NCBI GenBank assembly: GCA_034440575.1 | Contig: JAOTOL010000979.1 | Coordinates: 62,001-126,000, forward strand | Direction of reading: 5' to 3' | Length of the DNA: 64,000 nucleotides | DNA from: Imbricaverruca yamaguchii | Taxonomy: Eukaryota > Arthropoda > Thecostraca > Neoverrucidae | In this document: in pieces, positions 44,608-54,973 of the stretch | Numbering within the stretch: the stretch's first letter is position 1 | Layout: each line of letters begins with the position of its first letter | Notes under the pieces: generated by a model | Seen by the model: the letters and a program-made list of their open reading frames with translations, nothing else | The model's database searches: none | What the model was told of the DNA's origin: nothing | Position numbers and translations under genes: made by a program

Positions 44608-45640
44608 TGAGATGAGACTTTGTGAAATTGCGTTCAGCCCATGCGTTTCGTCGCAGGAAACGTTCGTTGACAAATGGAGGGCTGTGAGGTCAGATGTTTC
44701 CAACAGCGCCCTAGGCGCAATGTTGGAATTTCAGCACAGTTAACGTGACCACGGATTCAGTTTTTGCTGAAAGTATAGCTGCTGGCTCAATATTGTCGCA
44801 AGACTCCACGGGTGTCCCACTGTTCTCCACACGTCCACTGAGTGCCCACTGAGTGTTCTGCTGAGTGCAGTAGAGGGCACGGCCCGCTGAGGGCACGGGC
44901 TCCCTAATGGCGCACAGTTTCTGCCGACACTATCTACTCTATTAGAAGCAACGGTGCCAAAGTGGCGTCACCAGCGCCTCGTGCCGGCGGTTTATGGTAC
45001 GATGGAGCGGGCAGTGACCACCGTCAAACCGAATGGCCTCTGGCCATGGGTGTGAGAACGCACTAAGAAACGAGCAGCAAAGCCCTTTTTTGGGCCCATT
45101 CTTACCAGTCAGCACCATTGCTTTAATGGTTAAGATCCTAGAAAACTGGGGGCATGGCCCAGTGACCACCCTCCCCCCCCCCTCATTCCCACCAACCGGT
45201 TCCAACGCTCATGTCTCGGGTAAGCCATGATATTGATATGGTCCCACCTATGGTACCGGCACCCATTTTATAAAGCAGGGCTCAAAATCAACCCCTGCGG
45301 AAGGCCATCCTCCAGGGGCGCCTTTTCCCGTGCGCCCAGACTCCACTGCCGGCCGACCGGCCATACGGTGAATGCAGTCAGACATGTGGTGTGCTTGTCC
45401 GGCTACTCGATGTCGATGTACGCATATGCCGAGTGTCGGCGGTGTGCAAATGCTCGCGGGTCTTCCCGATTGGCTGCGTGCAAACCGGCACCATGACGTC
45501 CGGGAAAGCGCGTACAAAACGGCACCAAATGTGGGCGGCAGCCGCTGTCGGGTGTGTAGCGGCTCGGGAACGCCACCATCTTGTTCGTCATCAGCTGGAC
45601 CGTGCTCTGTACAGCCATGGAACTGCAGCCTCAGTACGGT
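44608..45640. other. Unique sequence, no supported gene
   Basis: Includes small doubled blocks ('cactgagtg' near 44836, 'gagggcacgg' near 44872). Nothing else recognised. Confidence 0.5.
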
Positions 45641-45648
45641 CACACACA

Positions 45649-45769
45649 TGGCTGGAGATCCCGGGTGGGTCAGGGGTCTGGACCCCCTAGTTTGGGACCC
45701 TGCGGGTGTTAGCTGGAGATCCCGGGTGGGTCAGGGGTCTGGACTCCCTAGTTTGGGACCCTGCGGGTG
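45649..45769. repeat. Tandem duplication, about 62 bp x 2
   Basis: Two copies beginning 'ctggagatcccgggtgggtc' and ending 'gggaccctgcgggtg', differing at one position (ggaccccc/ggactccc). Confidence 0.93.
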
Positions 45770-45934
45770 ATAATTTGTCATTTTCCCTAATAAATCTGAA
45801 AACGTCCTGATGGCATGGACTTGGACATAGTGGGGTTCCTAGGACTTGCACCAGCGGGGGAAGGTGGCAAACGGATCTGAAGGGGCCCATCCTACCTCCA
45901 TTTTTGTTCGTGACTGCGTTTCGGCCATCATTTT

Positions 45935-46420
45935 TTTGCAAGGTAACTTTTGTGAAACATCAATTGTGTTTCGACCACGATTTTATAAAGGCCCTACGCC
46001 TCTGGGGGGGCTACGCGCAATTTTAAGGGCCGCAGGAACTCCACGGACAATTTATTTTATTTCTCGGGGCCGAATGCGACTTTTTCGGGTACTGGCGCGA
46101 CCTTTTTGGGGACCCAGCATGATTCCGATCGGTCCGCGTGACATTTCGGGTGTCCCATTGTGATTTGTGAGTGTCCCCGCCATCTTTTTGTCTGTGAGCT
46201 CCAAGGTGATTGTCAAGTCCAACGTAACTTGTAGGTTTCTCGGGCTAGCCTTCTAGAGTCCCCAATATGATTTTCGGGGTTCGGCACGACTTTTGTTGCC
46301 AAAGCACGATTTTCAGGGGCCCCGGTGTGACTTGGGCATCGTGATTTTTATGGGATTCGGCACAATTTTTCGAACCCCAGCACGATTCTTGGGGGCCCCA
46401 CAACCTCTGAGGGCGGGGAA
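45935..46420. repeat. Degenerate about 30-bp repeat, reverse orientation
   Basis: Blocks such as 'gcacgattttcaggggcccc' and 'gcgacctttttggggaccc' are the reverse complement of the pattern at 39.3-41.2 kb. Units are strongly diverged. Confidence 0.75.
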
Positions 46421-46504
46421 GTTGCACCCTTTGCCCCCTTCGGTACACCACTGCTTGGACCCCAGGCTGCCTGAGGGATCTACAGCCATGGTGACCTAAT
46501 TCCA

Positions 46505-46800
46505 ACTGTACAGCATGTGTACAGCCACGGAGCTGCGACTGTACAGCCTGTGTACAGTCGCAGCTCCACGACTGTACAGCATGTGTACAGTCGCGGAGCT
46601 GTGACTGTACAGCATGTGTACAGTCACGGAGATGCGACTGTACAGCAATGTGTACAGTCATGGAGCTGCGACTGTACAGCATGTGTACAGTCACGGAGCT
46701 GCGACTGTACAGCCTGTGTGCAGTCACGGAGCTGCGGCTGTACAGCCTGTGTACAGTCATGGAGGACTGTACAGGGCTGAACTTTACAGTCTGGCGGTAA
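46505..46800. repeat. Minisatellite, about 36 bp unit, partly palindromic
   Basis: Units read 'gactgtacagcatgtgtaca' then 'gtcacggagctgc'. Each contains 'tgtaca' palindromes and 'gctgcgactgtaca', so units can fold and appear on both strands. About eight copies. Confidence 0.93.
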
Positions 46801-47477
46801 TGTACCAGTCTGACGGGAATGTACAGTCGCGTCAATGTGCACACGCGTCGCGCGACGTAGCCACTTATCGTGGTGTGGTCTCCTGCTGGTGTTGACCATT
46901 ACCAGTACTACTTCTGGTGACACTTACTGATGCTATTCACAGCGATACTGGTAGTGACGGGTCATTTTCTTTACGATTTGCAACTTTGGTACAATGGCGT
47001 CATGTGGGGGTGCGGCTTCCGCCCCGCGGTGTTTGTGTGCCGATGCAGCTGTCGCCTGCCTGTCTGCAAACTGGCGGAATCACTGCGCCACACGTGTTGA
47101 GGTCGTCGGGCGCAGACGCGTCCCGGTCGCGCGCCCGACCCCGCCGCCATTATGGTCGCCATTTTGGGCGTCATTTGGGCGTCATTTGGGCGCCGTTCTG
47201 GTCGTCATGTGGCGCCGCGGTGTTACTCGTGCTCAACATGTGAATCAAAATGTGTGGTCAGCGCGCGTGACGAAGAGAGCCTCGTACCTGCCTGCCGCCT
47301 CCGGCATTGGTGTTCGCTTTCACTGTTTGCCAATCGATGTGTACTGTGCGTGTGACAAAATATATCGACTCGGTCGGGCTTGGCTCTCCGGGCACGGGTC
47401 AGCTTGGTTCTTGAGTGGGGAAGGGTCAGCTTGCGCAGGATATTGGCTCCAACAGTGACGGCTCAAGAACCATAGCT
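46801..47477. other. Unique sequence
   Basis: A small tandem 'gcgtcatttgg' doublet lies near 47168-47190. The 154-codon + frame (46994-47458) has no recognised domain. Confidence 0.45.
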
Positions 47478-47480
47478 CGA

Positions 47481-47483
<3 letters not shown>

Positions 47484-47534
<51 letters not shown>
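47484..47534. repeat. (TA)n microsatellite
   Basis: About 25 TA units, uninterrupted; cruciform-prone. Confidence 0.97.
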
Positions 47535-48496
47535 TATTAAGCGGGTATACATCTTCATGCGGGGATGTAGCAGACTCCGCAATTGCAAGCGAAAAGGAAG
47601 TTCCTGAAGGTGTGATGGGATACATTTTCGACAAAAGTTCGATCACAATGCACCCAACCGTCATTGAAACATGTAACATTGAAACATGTGCGTTGTTATC
47701 AATGCGTTTTGGATCTCGTTTTGTTATTCAGTATTGAATACCAATACTCTCTACATATGTGTTTCCTTATCTTTATTAATGTGATCGATAAATGCTCACT
47801 TACAGCCGAAGGTCACATGTACGACATGGTAGCTTCGAGCTGATATTGAATGCCACTATGAAGACACATTATGCGCTGGCCACGGCGCCATAAAACTCAA
47901 ATATTTATAATTAGAAGACACGTTGCGCATCAGCAAGGTAAGACCCATCACAGGTGAAGAGTAGCAAAAGAGGTGCCGCCGACCACTCCCTCTCAGGCAA
48001 AACAAGGTCAATAAACAGGATAGTGAGAACTCGATACGTTCGTTATGAATGCACTAAAAGCGCTCATGGCATGATATGGAAAAATCGATATACTCCAACG
48101 GGGCCATGTGTATTTCGCAGGCGTGGCTGAGATTCTGATGGCAGAGCCAATTCCTTGTGTATTTGTGTTAGGTGGTGGTATCGAGTGGGAACATGTCATA
48201 CTGGTTGTGGTCCGCAAGGATCACTTTTGCCAAGCTAAGTGCCCTGAACATTGCAAATTTGATTTCCACAAAAAGTGACCTCATATGCTTGGTAGCAAGT
48301 GCACATAGTGTTGCTGTACTACCTTCACATTGGCGTGTATGGGAGGGGGGGGGGTACCGATGCTTTGCAAAAATGGCTATTTTTTGCCTAAGAGTGTGTT
48401 AAATTGCCGTCAAATTGCAATTCCGCGTCGTTGGATACCGAAGTGTCAGTTCGCGCGCAGAAATTTTGCATTTTCGAATAGTCAAGTCGCATTTGG
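47535..48496. other. Unique AT-rich sequence
   Basis: No gene or repeat recognised; a g-run is at about 48343-48353. Confidence 0.5.
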
Positions 48497-49476
48497 GGTA
48501 GGGGAGACCGGGTCTAGCTAATTGGACGAGATGGTTGATGCTACATTTTCTCCAAAAGCATGAAGCCTGTTCCCATAGATGCCACACATGTTGCTACTGG
48601 CATCCTCTTCTGGCGGCAAAGATAAGCGCCAGTCACTTAGACCAGCGGCTGCAGTGACGATGCCACACATTTTCTTAGCGAAAACAAAATTTTAATGCGT
48701 GTGCATTTAAATTTGAATGCATGCTCTTAATTTCTAATATGTCCCATACTCGCTGACTTTTTAGGTCTCTGTTATCATTACCATGTTCTCTAAGCTTTGC
48801 AATGGTACAATGCTTCTAATGTTTGTCATTAGACTGTCCTCCCAATGTTCCATAGCATGTTTCAGCCTGCAGCAGAAAACCTGCGGGTTAAATTGGTACA
48901 CCCTGCATCAACTTAATCAGCCTGTGGCAGCATTTTGCGGACTGGCGATGACATAAAATAACCGTATAATTGCCTATTTTCCTTAAGGTGTTTGCAAAAA
49001 CTGTTTCAGGTTAGTCTTATTCAATATTTCTACGGGCATTTCTCACCTGACGGGAAAGACTGAACTAAGGAAAATGTGCAGATACGGAGTGGACGTTTGT
49101 GCATTCCATAGATGGCGTAAGCCATGAGCTATGATCGGCCGGGCTCAAACCGGTATTTTACTGTAAACATGAAATAATGTCAAATTGCGTGAGCAAATGC
49201 AACCTATGGATAATGTATTTTACGTGCATTATATCAACTTACCCGATTGTCAGTAACTACTTATCCCTACAGCGCGGTAAGTTGATAAATTGGTAGTTGC
49301 GCTGTCTTGCTCTCGGATGGAAAGCGCAGAGGATGCCACGGAGAAAAATGATTCGTGATGCTACAAGAATCATTAGGCTTGGCGTAGGTGTAGCTATCTC
49401 TTCACTACCCTTCCAAAGTGATGAGTTATTTTCAATTTTGACGAAATCGTATCACTTAGACCCGGTCTCCCCTACC
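48497..49476. mobile_element. Non-autonomous DNA-transposon-like element with perfect 20-bp terminal inverted repeats
   Basis: The left end 'GGTAGGGGAGACCGGGTCTA' (48497-48516) is repeated as its exact reverse complement at 49457-49476, enclosing 940 bp with no long frame. Similar 'GGGGAGACCGGG' termini are common on arthropod MITE-like elements, as I recall. Flanking 8-mers 'gcatttgg' and 'gcgatagg' are similar but not identical, so a target-site duplication is not proven. Confidence 0.8.
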
Positions 49477-50140
49477 GCGATAGGTTAGCTGGTTCCATAC
49501 GAAATTGGTTTTTCGTTATTTGAGGACAGTGTAAACCTGGAGCAGGGGTGTTGTTTATATGCTTTTGGGAGATATGTCCCTTCAATGTTGGCTTCGCCTC
49601 CAATAATTCAATTTTAACATATGGCCCTAAGTAGTGTGCCCCCGAATCAATTTAGGCCCGCTTATTGTTTTCATGCATCATGCTCCCTCCCCGCCTCCCC
49701 GCCCAATAATTTTCAGAAATATACACCCGTGGCCTGAAGTTCCCTCCTTCAATTTGTCAGCTCATAACGCCCCTGAGAGTAACAGAGGCGTCCCCCCAGA
49801 GACACCCGAGTACACACCTTTTATATTTCCTCATTTATTGTCGGTTCCCAGAGGAAATGGCGCTCCCTATAACGTCGCGGAGCCCAGGTAGGCGGACGCT
49901 TAAAAGTACCCCCGTCGTGAATTCCCAGACCCGACAGTGCTTAAGCCTTGTGGACTAAGAAATGGTTCCCGAACGTGTCTTAACACTCGCACGTCCGGCG
50001 GTCCGCGCCAACTTCCCATGTCCGGGGGGGCATATGTCTGCCCCCCCCCCCCTAAGATCTATGGAACTATGCTAGCTAGCGACGAACGGAAAACGGCGTT
50101 TGATAGCTGGTGACGGGCTCTATCGATAGTGTTTCGGTTA
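49477..50140. other. Unique sequence
   Basis: A run of c (about 50041-50052) and nothing else recognisable. Confidence 0.5.
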
Positions 50141-50850
50141 TGTTTTCGCTCAGGTCAACATTCAGGTCGCTGGGCCATCATAGGTCAAATTCGACCAGAT
50201 CAGGTGGGACTCAGATATTGCCACATATCTCAGCACCTGTAACAGATAGAAGTAAACGGCGAACGCTATTCGACAGTCCTTGAAATGCGCTACCGACAAT
50301 AGGCGGTGTAATTTAAGGTCAGGTCAACCGAACCTCAGGTCAAGGCCATGAAGTCATGACCTCAGGTCAAGGTCATGAAGTCGCCTGGGGGTCATATAAT
50401 GTATCAATCGACACGTCTTGGCGAAACAAGCACAATGACGGTAATTTCAGCATTCTAGCTCAATGCAGTGCGATATAATGCGCAGAAATGTGTAGTGATC
50501 TCAGGTGACCTCAGAGACCTTGGTGAGGTCACTGAGCAAAAATGTCAGCGGTAACATTGAGCATAGCTTCCATCTACATGCCACAACCGTTGTGAGGTCA
50601 TTCCGATCGAAAATATGTAACCAGGAAACATTTATATATTTTACCATAGCCCTGTAATGGGGAAGCCATGACCGCGACCTGACCTAGGGTCAATGCTACG
50701 AAAAACCCCGATGTGGTCCCTGGTGAGATCATGACATGTTATAAGTTTGAAATCAATCGCCCAATTTTTGTGGAAGTAATGCCACCTAGAACTCCGAGTG
50801 TAGTTCCGTCACTTCGCCTGACCTGGTGATCTGACCTGAGATGACCCAGG
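50141..50850. repeat. AGGTCA-rich region, probable dispersed element
   Basis: AGGTCA or its complement occurs more than a dozen times in about 700 bp, with partly repeated phrases such as 'cctcaggtcaaggtcatgaa' around 50330-50390. The pattern fits an old, non-coding interspersed repeat. The hexamer is also the nuclear-receptor half site; I see no fixed spacing that would prove regulatory use. Confidence 0.55.
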
Positions 50851-51219
50851 ATTAAAAATGTATGAGCATATGCCGAAAAGACCAATGAACAGCTATGCGA
50901 GGTTTGACCTTGCTAAGCCAATTAGTTTGGCGGGAAATGAGGAAAAACCAGAGGGAGAGCAGATATCTGCCCATTCCTCCGGACGTGCGCGTTTTAAGCA
51001 ATTCAATAACAACATTGTGTACAGCTATCTTATCGTCTCTGAAACATCGATCGCCTACACGACACCCTGCAGGCAACAAGTGACGCTCGTACCATTTGTC
51101 CACAGTCCACCGCCAGATGGCGTCATGTATTTACGACGTTAGGCACTCCTGCGTGACGTGCTCAGCTTCGACAGCATCGCCGTTCTCCCACGACGAACGG
51201 CCGCAGAGGGGCGGAAAGT
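50851..51219. other. Unique sequence downstream of the protease gene
   Basis: Nothing recognised; no AATAAA on the - strand between here and the protease stop codon. Confidence 0.45.
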
Positions 51220-51221
51220 TC

Positions 51222-51302
51222 GCGCGGTCAGCAAGCCTCGAACCGGCAGCCAGCCGCTCACGAGAGCGAACCTCTAACCACAGCACCCCATCCCCATCCC
51301 AC
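51222..51302 (-). mobile_element. tRNA-like SINE head or tRNA pseudogene
   Basis: The - strand reads 'gctgtggttagaggttcg' (A-box-like), 'tctcgtgagcggctggct' and 'gccggttcgaggcttgc' (B-box-like, ggttcgag), with tRNA-like spacing. A complete cloverleaf was not verified. Confidence 0.45.
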
Positions 51303-51334
51303 GGGCGGCGTCGACACCGCGTACACCGCCGAGA

Positions 51335-51475
51335 CGTGCCGGCCGGCAGCGAGCTCACCGCCACCTAGGAGTCTACCGCCACCTAGGAGTGTACCGCCAC
51401 CTAGGAGTATACCGCCACTTAGGAGTGTACCGCCGAGACGGACTGGTCGGCAGCGCGCTCACCGCCACCTAGGAG
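51335..51475. repeat. Short repeats copying the protease stop-codon region
   Basis: Five units of 'accgccacctaggagt' type (one reads cacttagg), about 19 bp apart at 51358-51430. A larger doublet 'ggcagc.cgctcaccgccac' occurs at about 51345 and 51450. The last unit includes the TAG stop (51469-51471, - strand) of the protease, so the repeat unit is the stop-codon context itself. Confidence 0.85.
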
Positions 51476-52017
51476 AGGTCGAGGCCGGTGAGCGACGAGA
51501 TGTAGCTCAGGAAGGAGGTGATGCGCGTGAACACGGCCGGGATGCCGAGCTCGCAGCCGTCGGCGGAGCCGTAGCTTACGATGCCCACCTCCAGGTAGGT
51601 GCCGTCCGACTGGCGTACCTGCAGCGGGCCGCCAGAGTCGCCGTTGCAGGCGCTCTTGCCGCCGGCGGTGTCGATGCACATCTTGGAGCTGGCCGGCTGC
51701 CAGGCGGTGCACGCACTGTTGGTCATGATGGGCGCGGTGACGTGACGCAGGAACGTGCTGATGGAGGGGTCCGAGTCGGAGAACCGGCCCCAGCCGGACA
51801 CCTGGGCGCTGTCGCCGGCGAAGTCCTGGCCGCCGTGCTGCGAGGCCCGCGGCAGGCAGACCGGCCGGATCTTCTTGGTGAAGGTGACGGCCGACGGCAG
51901 CTGCACCAGGCCGATGTCGTTCGTCACGGAGGTGGGGTCGTAGTTGGGGTGGGTGTTGATCTGCGTGGAGGCGATGGTGAGGCCGGGCGCGTTGATCAGA
52001 GTTCCACCGAGGCGGAC
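51469..52017 (-). CDS. Secreted chymotrypsin-family serine protease, exon 2 (C-terminal)
   Basis: Second exon, 182 codons plus TAG, beginning after acceptor 'ctgccgccgacag' (phase 0) with 'VRLGGTLINAPGLTI'. The catalytic Asp is in 'TNDIGLVQLP' (precursor residue 316) and the nucleophile Ser in 'SACNGDSGGP' (residue 410). Cys in 'RPVCLP' should pair with the Cys before the activation site; two further pairs of the fold are present (SACTAW/KMCID, SACNGD/DGCEL). The residue six before the nucleophile, at the S1 pocket base, is Ser (404), not Asp. The pocket wall reads 'VSYGSADGCELGIPAVF', with Ala where collagenolytic crab enzymes have Asp. This favours chymotrypsin- or elastase-like cleavage, by family knowledge. 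Confidence 0.94.
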   Translation of the reverse strand, partial: VRLGGTLINAPGLTIASTQINTHPNYDPTSVTNDIGLVQLPSAVTFTKKIRPVCLPRASQHGGQDFAGDSAQVSGWGRFSDSDPSISTFLRHVTAPIMTNSACTAWQPASSKMCIDTAGGKSACNGDSGGPLQVRQSDGTYLEVGIVSYGSADGCELGIPAVFTRITSFLSYISSLTGLDLS

Positions 52018-52027
52018 CTGTCGGCGG

Positions 52028-52792
52028 CAGAAGGTGTCAGTGGGTCAGGGTGTCAGTGGGTCAGGGTGTCAGTTGGTCAGGGTGTCAGTGGGTCAGGGTG
52101 TCAGTTGGTCAGGGTGTCAGTGGGTCAGGGTGTCAGTGGTTGGAGGCAGGCCTGTCGGTGGGTCAGGGTGTCAGTTGGTCAGGGTGTCAGTGGGTCAGGG
52201 TGTCAGTGGGTCAGGGTGTCAGTGGGTCAGGGTGTCAGTTGGTCAGGGTGTCAGTGGGTCAGGGTGTCAGTTGGTCAGGGTGTCAGTGGTTGGAGGCAGG
52301 CCTGTCGGTGGGTCAGGGTGTCAGTTGGTCAGGGTGTCAGTTGGTCAGGGTGTCGTGGGTCAGGGTGTCGGGGGGTGTCGTGGTTGGGGGGCCTGTCGGT
52401 GGGTAGGTGTCAGTGGGTAGGGTGTGTGGTCGGGTGTCGTGGTGGGCAGTTGTCGGTGTGGTCAGGGTGTCAGTGGGTCAGGGTGTCAGTGGGTCAGGGT
52501 GTCAGTTGGTCAGGGTGTCAGTGGATCAGGGTGTCAGTGGGTCAGGGTGTCAGTGGATCAGGGTGTCAGTGGGTCAGGGTGTCAGTTGGTCAGGGTGTCA
52601 GTGGGTCAGGGTGTCAGTGGGTCAGGGTGTCAGTGGTTCAGGGTGTCAGTGGTGGTCAGGGTGTCAGTGGGTCAGGGTGTCAGTGGGTCAGGGTGTCAGT
52701 GGGTCAGGGTGTCAGTGGTTGGAGTCAGGCGTGTCAGTGGGTCAGGGTGTCAGTGGGTCAGGGTGTCAGTGGGTCAGGGTGTCAGTGGTTGT
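52028..52792. repeat. Minisatellite, 16 bp unit, about 46 copies, inside the protease intron
   Basis: Units read 'tgggtcagggtgtcag' (+ strand), with subtypes 'ttggtcag' and 'tggatcag' and a longer 'tggttggaggcaggcctgtc' insertion three times. It begins about 11 bp from the exon-2 acceptor. Repeat frames of more than 100 codons on the + strand are not genes. Confidence 0.95.
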
Positions 52793-53582
52793 CTCACCAC
52801 ACACAGTTTGTAGACGATGGTGTTAATCTGCAGGCGCACCAGCCACGTCTGCAGTGGAAATTGATGTCCTTTGGGGATCAACATGCATCCCAATGTGAAA
52901 GCACCCGATCCTAGCCTCATCTTAGACAAAATTATACAGCATACCTCACGATGACATTCAAAAGGACACATGGGAATTGCACGAGGTAGCACAGGCTTAG
53001 AAATTCTGCACTGAACTTAAGCATGTCAATTTCCTCATGTCGACACTGCACATTTTCAGTGATCTGCCGTAGCTCAGAAGAAATACACCTGAAGACCTAT
53101 GGCAACCAGTGGCAGGTGCCAGTGCGTGCCAATCTCGAACATTTTGCCTCACATTTTGACGTCAGCAACTCGTATGCTATTACAGAGTAACTTGGTGCAG
53201 GCGAACATACCCTTGGCGACTACGTCATAACTTTAAGTTGTAGCTTGTGTCATGTCACGCATGCTTGTTTGACTGCATCAGTACTTGTATGGCTACTTTT
53301 CAGCTTCGTATGTACCAAGCCTTACTGAATATTCCAATGATCTGCATAGTTCTTTGTAATTATAGGATAGTAAATCAATCAGATTGCCGATGCTCAAATT
53401 TGAGGAAGTGCTTTCAATTAATTGTATTGATGGAGTGAGTTAAAGGTTCTAAGTTGAGTATGTATCTGCAGTCACTACAGTATACTGTCGTGAATGCACT
53501 GTAGTGAAGCTACTGCAGTAGCTTGAATATCATTAATTTACGTCATGCCAAGAGCAACTTGAAGTTGATTTTTGCACGTTTC

Positions 53583-53626
53583 TTGTGAAGCTCGAGCACG
53601 CTTCTGGCAGTGCTCGAGCTTCACAC
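53583..53626. repeat. Hairpin with 16-bp perfect arms
   Basis: 'tgtgaagctcgagcac' and 'gtgctcgagcttcaca' flank a 10-base loop. A further pair ('cactacagtata'/'tatactg', 'cactgtagtg') lies about 100 bp before. Function unknown; it lies within the protease intron. Confidence 0.92.
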
Positions 53627-54026
53627 AGGCACAAACACTTATAGTACGAGAGTCTTCACGCATGGCATTCTTCGTTCGTATCTATATCATTCTGGCAAAG
53701 ACAATGAGATCGTGGCGGATTTCGGATGGTGTGTGGAAGGACGCTTGGGCTTCCGTGCCGATTCTTGCCAAGCAATGCCGTGGACGCGATGCTCAACTTC
53801 ACGATTTTCTAAAGGGATACGATCCGCTGTTTTGGCGATGCCCCGGGTCAAAGGTCAACTCACTTGATTTGCATCCACCCTGTATATGCCCAACAGAATA
53901 ATGACGTATTGAGATCACTTGTGTAAAAAAGACACCCCTGCCTATCGATTAATGGGTAGTGGAATAAACAAGAATCACGCGAGTCGACGTTTGCTTTGAG
54001 GCGGAGGTGCTTCGGATGGTTCATAC

Positions 54027-54872
54027 CGAGGCACTGGTGGCGTCCTTGGTGCAGTGGGCAGCGGTCAGGATCCACCGGTCACTGATCAGTGAGCCGCCGC
54101 AGAACCAGCAGTTGTTGCCGCTACACAGCTGGACGGCGGCCATCCACGGGTACTGCTCGATCTCGGCGCGTTCGCCGCCCACGATGCGGGTGGTTGTTGT
54201 CGAGACGCCGCATGTGCCGTCTCCTCCGCCGCCGCTGCCACCGGACGACCCGCCGCTGGACGAGCTGCCGCTGGACGAGCTGCTGCTGGACGTGCCGCCA
54301 CCGGACGAGCTGCCACCGGACGACCCGCCGCTGGATGAGCTCCCGCTGGACGAGCTGCCGCCGGACGAGCCGCTACCGGACGAGCTGCCGCCGGACGAGC
54401 CGCCGCTGGACGAGCTGCCGCTGGACGAGCCGCTACCGGACGAGCTGCCGCCGGACGAGCCGCCGCTGGACGAGCTACCGCTGGACGAGCTGCCGCCGGA
54501 CGAGCCGCTACCGGACGAGCTGCCGCCGGACGAGCCGCCACCGGACGAGCCGCCGCTGGACGAGCTGCCGCCGGACGAGCCGCTGCCGGACGAGCTGCCG
54601 CTGGACGAGCTGCCGCCTGACGAGCCGCTAGAAGAGCCGCTAGAATCACTGCCGGAAGAGTCGCTATCGGATGAATCGGAACTGAATGAGCTGGAGTCAA
54701 ACAAGCCAACGCCTGGCTTCTCTCTGTTGACGTTCCTGACAGCACGGGCACCTCTCTGGAGGAACTCGTAGCTCCTGGTCCTGAGCATGTTGCGAGGCCG
54801 TAGCTTGGTCCAGTCGCTCTGCATCTCGGCGCCGGCTATCGCGGCGAGCAGGAACAGCACGAGCACCTTCAT
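54027..54872 (-). CDS. Secreted chymotrypsin-family serine protease, exon 1 (N-terminal)
   Basis: 282 codons from ATG at 54872 to donor 'CCTCG|GTATGA'. A signal peptide 'MKVLVLFLLAAIAGAEMQ' and a charged propeptide to about residue 58 lead into a Ser/Gly linker at about residues 59-218. Then comes 'TCGVSTTTTR|IVGG': activation after Arg229, and a Cys that would tether the propeptide. 'CNNCWFCGG'-like sequence ('LCSGNNCWFCGG') adds two Cys six residues apart besides the normal pair with 'TAAHC', whose His273 is catalytic. With exon 2 the precursor is 464 residues and the protease domain about 235, the usual size. The ATG was chosen for the signal peptide and the TATA box 95 bp upstream. The linker is far longer than in digestive chymotrypsins, and could serve as a tether or an O-glycosylation region. 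Confidence 0.95.
54230..54700 (-). repeat. Coding minisatellite in the protease linker
   Basis: 15-bp-type units ('gacgagctgccgctg' on the + strand) encode Gly-Ser-Ser-Gly/Ser strings. Higher-order blocks recur about every 60-75 bp, with all indels in multiples of three. Substitutions are mostly between Ser and Gly codons, which keeps the linker's composition. Confidence 0.92.
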
Positions 54873-54966
54873 GGCTGGCGTGTGCTGGCGTGCTGGCGTG
54901 TGCTGGCGTGTGCTGGCGTGTGCTGGCGTACCGGTGTGGGTGTGATGGAGCGCCGGCGTGAGGCAT

Positions 54967-54973
54967 CTTTATA
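54967..54973 (-). promoter_or_regulatory. TATA box of the protease gene
   Basis: 'TATAAAG' on the - strand, 95 bp upstream of the start codon. A start site about 30 bp downstream would leave a 5' leader of 60-70 nt that contains short 'acacgccagc' repeats. Consistent with a regulated, strongly expressed secreted enzyme. Confidence 0.75.

Larger units (their letters stand above)
52018..54026 (-). other. Single phase-0 intron of the protease gene
   Basis: Runs from donor GTATGA (54026-54021 on the - strand) to acceptor CAG (52020-52018). Besides the 16-bp array it holds about 1.2 kb of unique sequence and a hairpin at 53583-53626. A possible 51-nt in-frame mini-exon sits at 52798-52848. Confidence 0.88.

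Noticed and set aside
51742..52914. 390-codon + frame overlapping the protease gene
   Set aside because: It is antisense to the protease exon and then runs through the 16-bp intronic array; the - strand reading has catalytic motifs and correct splice sites.
54007..54771. 254-codon + frame rich in DELPPDEP, and a 221-codon - frame of RPAAARPVAA
   Set aside because: Both are shadows of the Ser/Gly linker in other frames of the same coding minisatellite.
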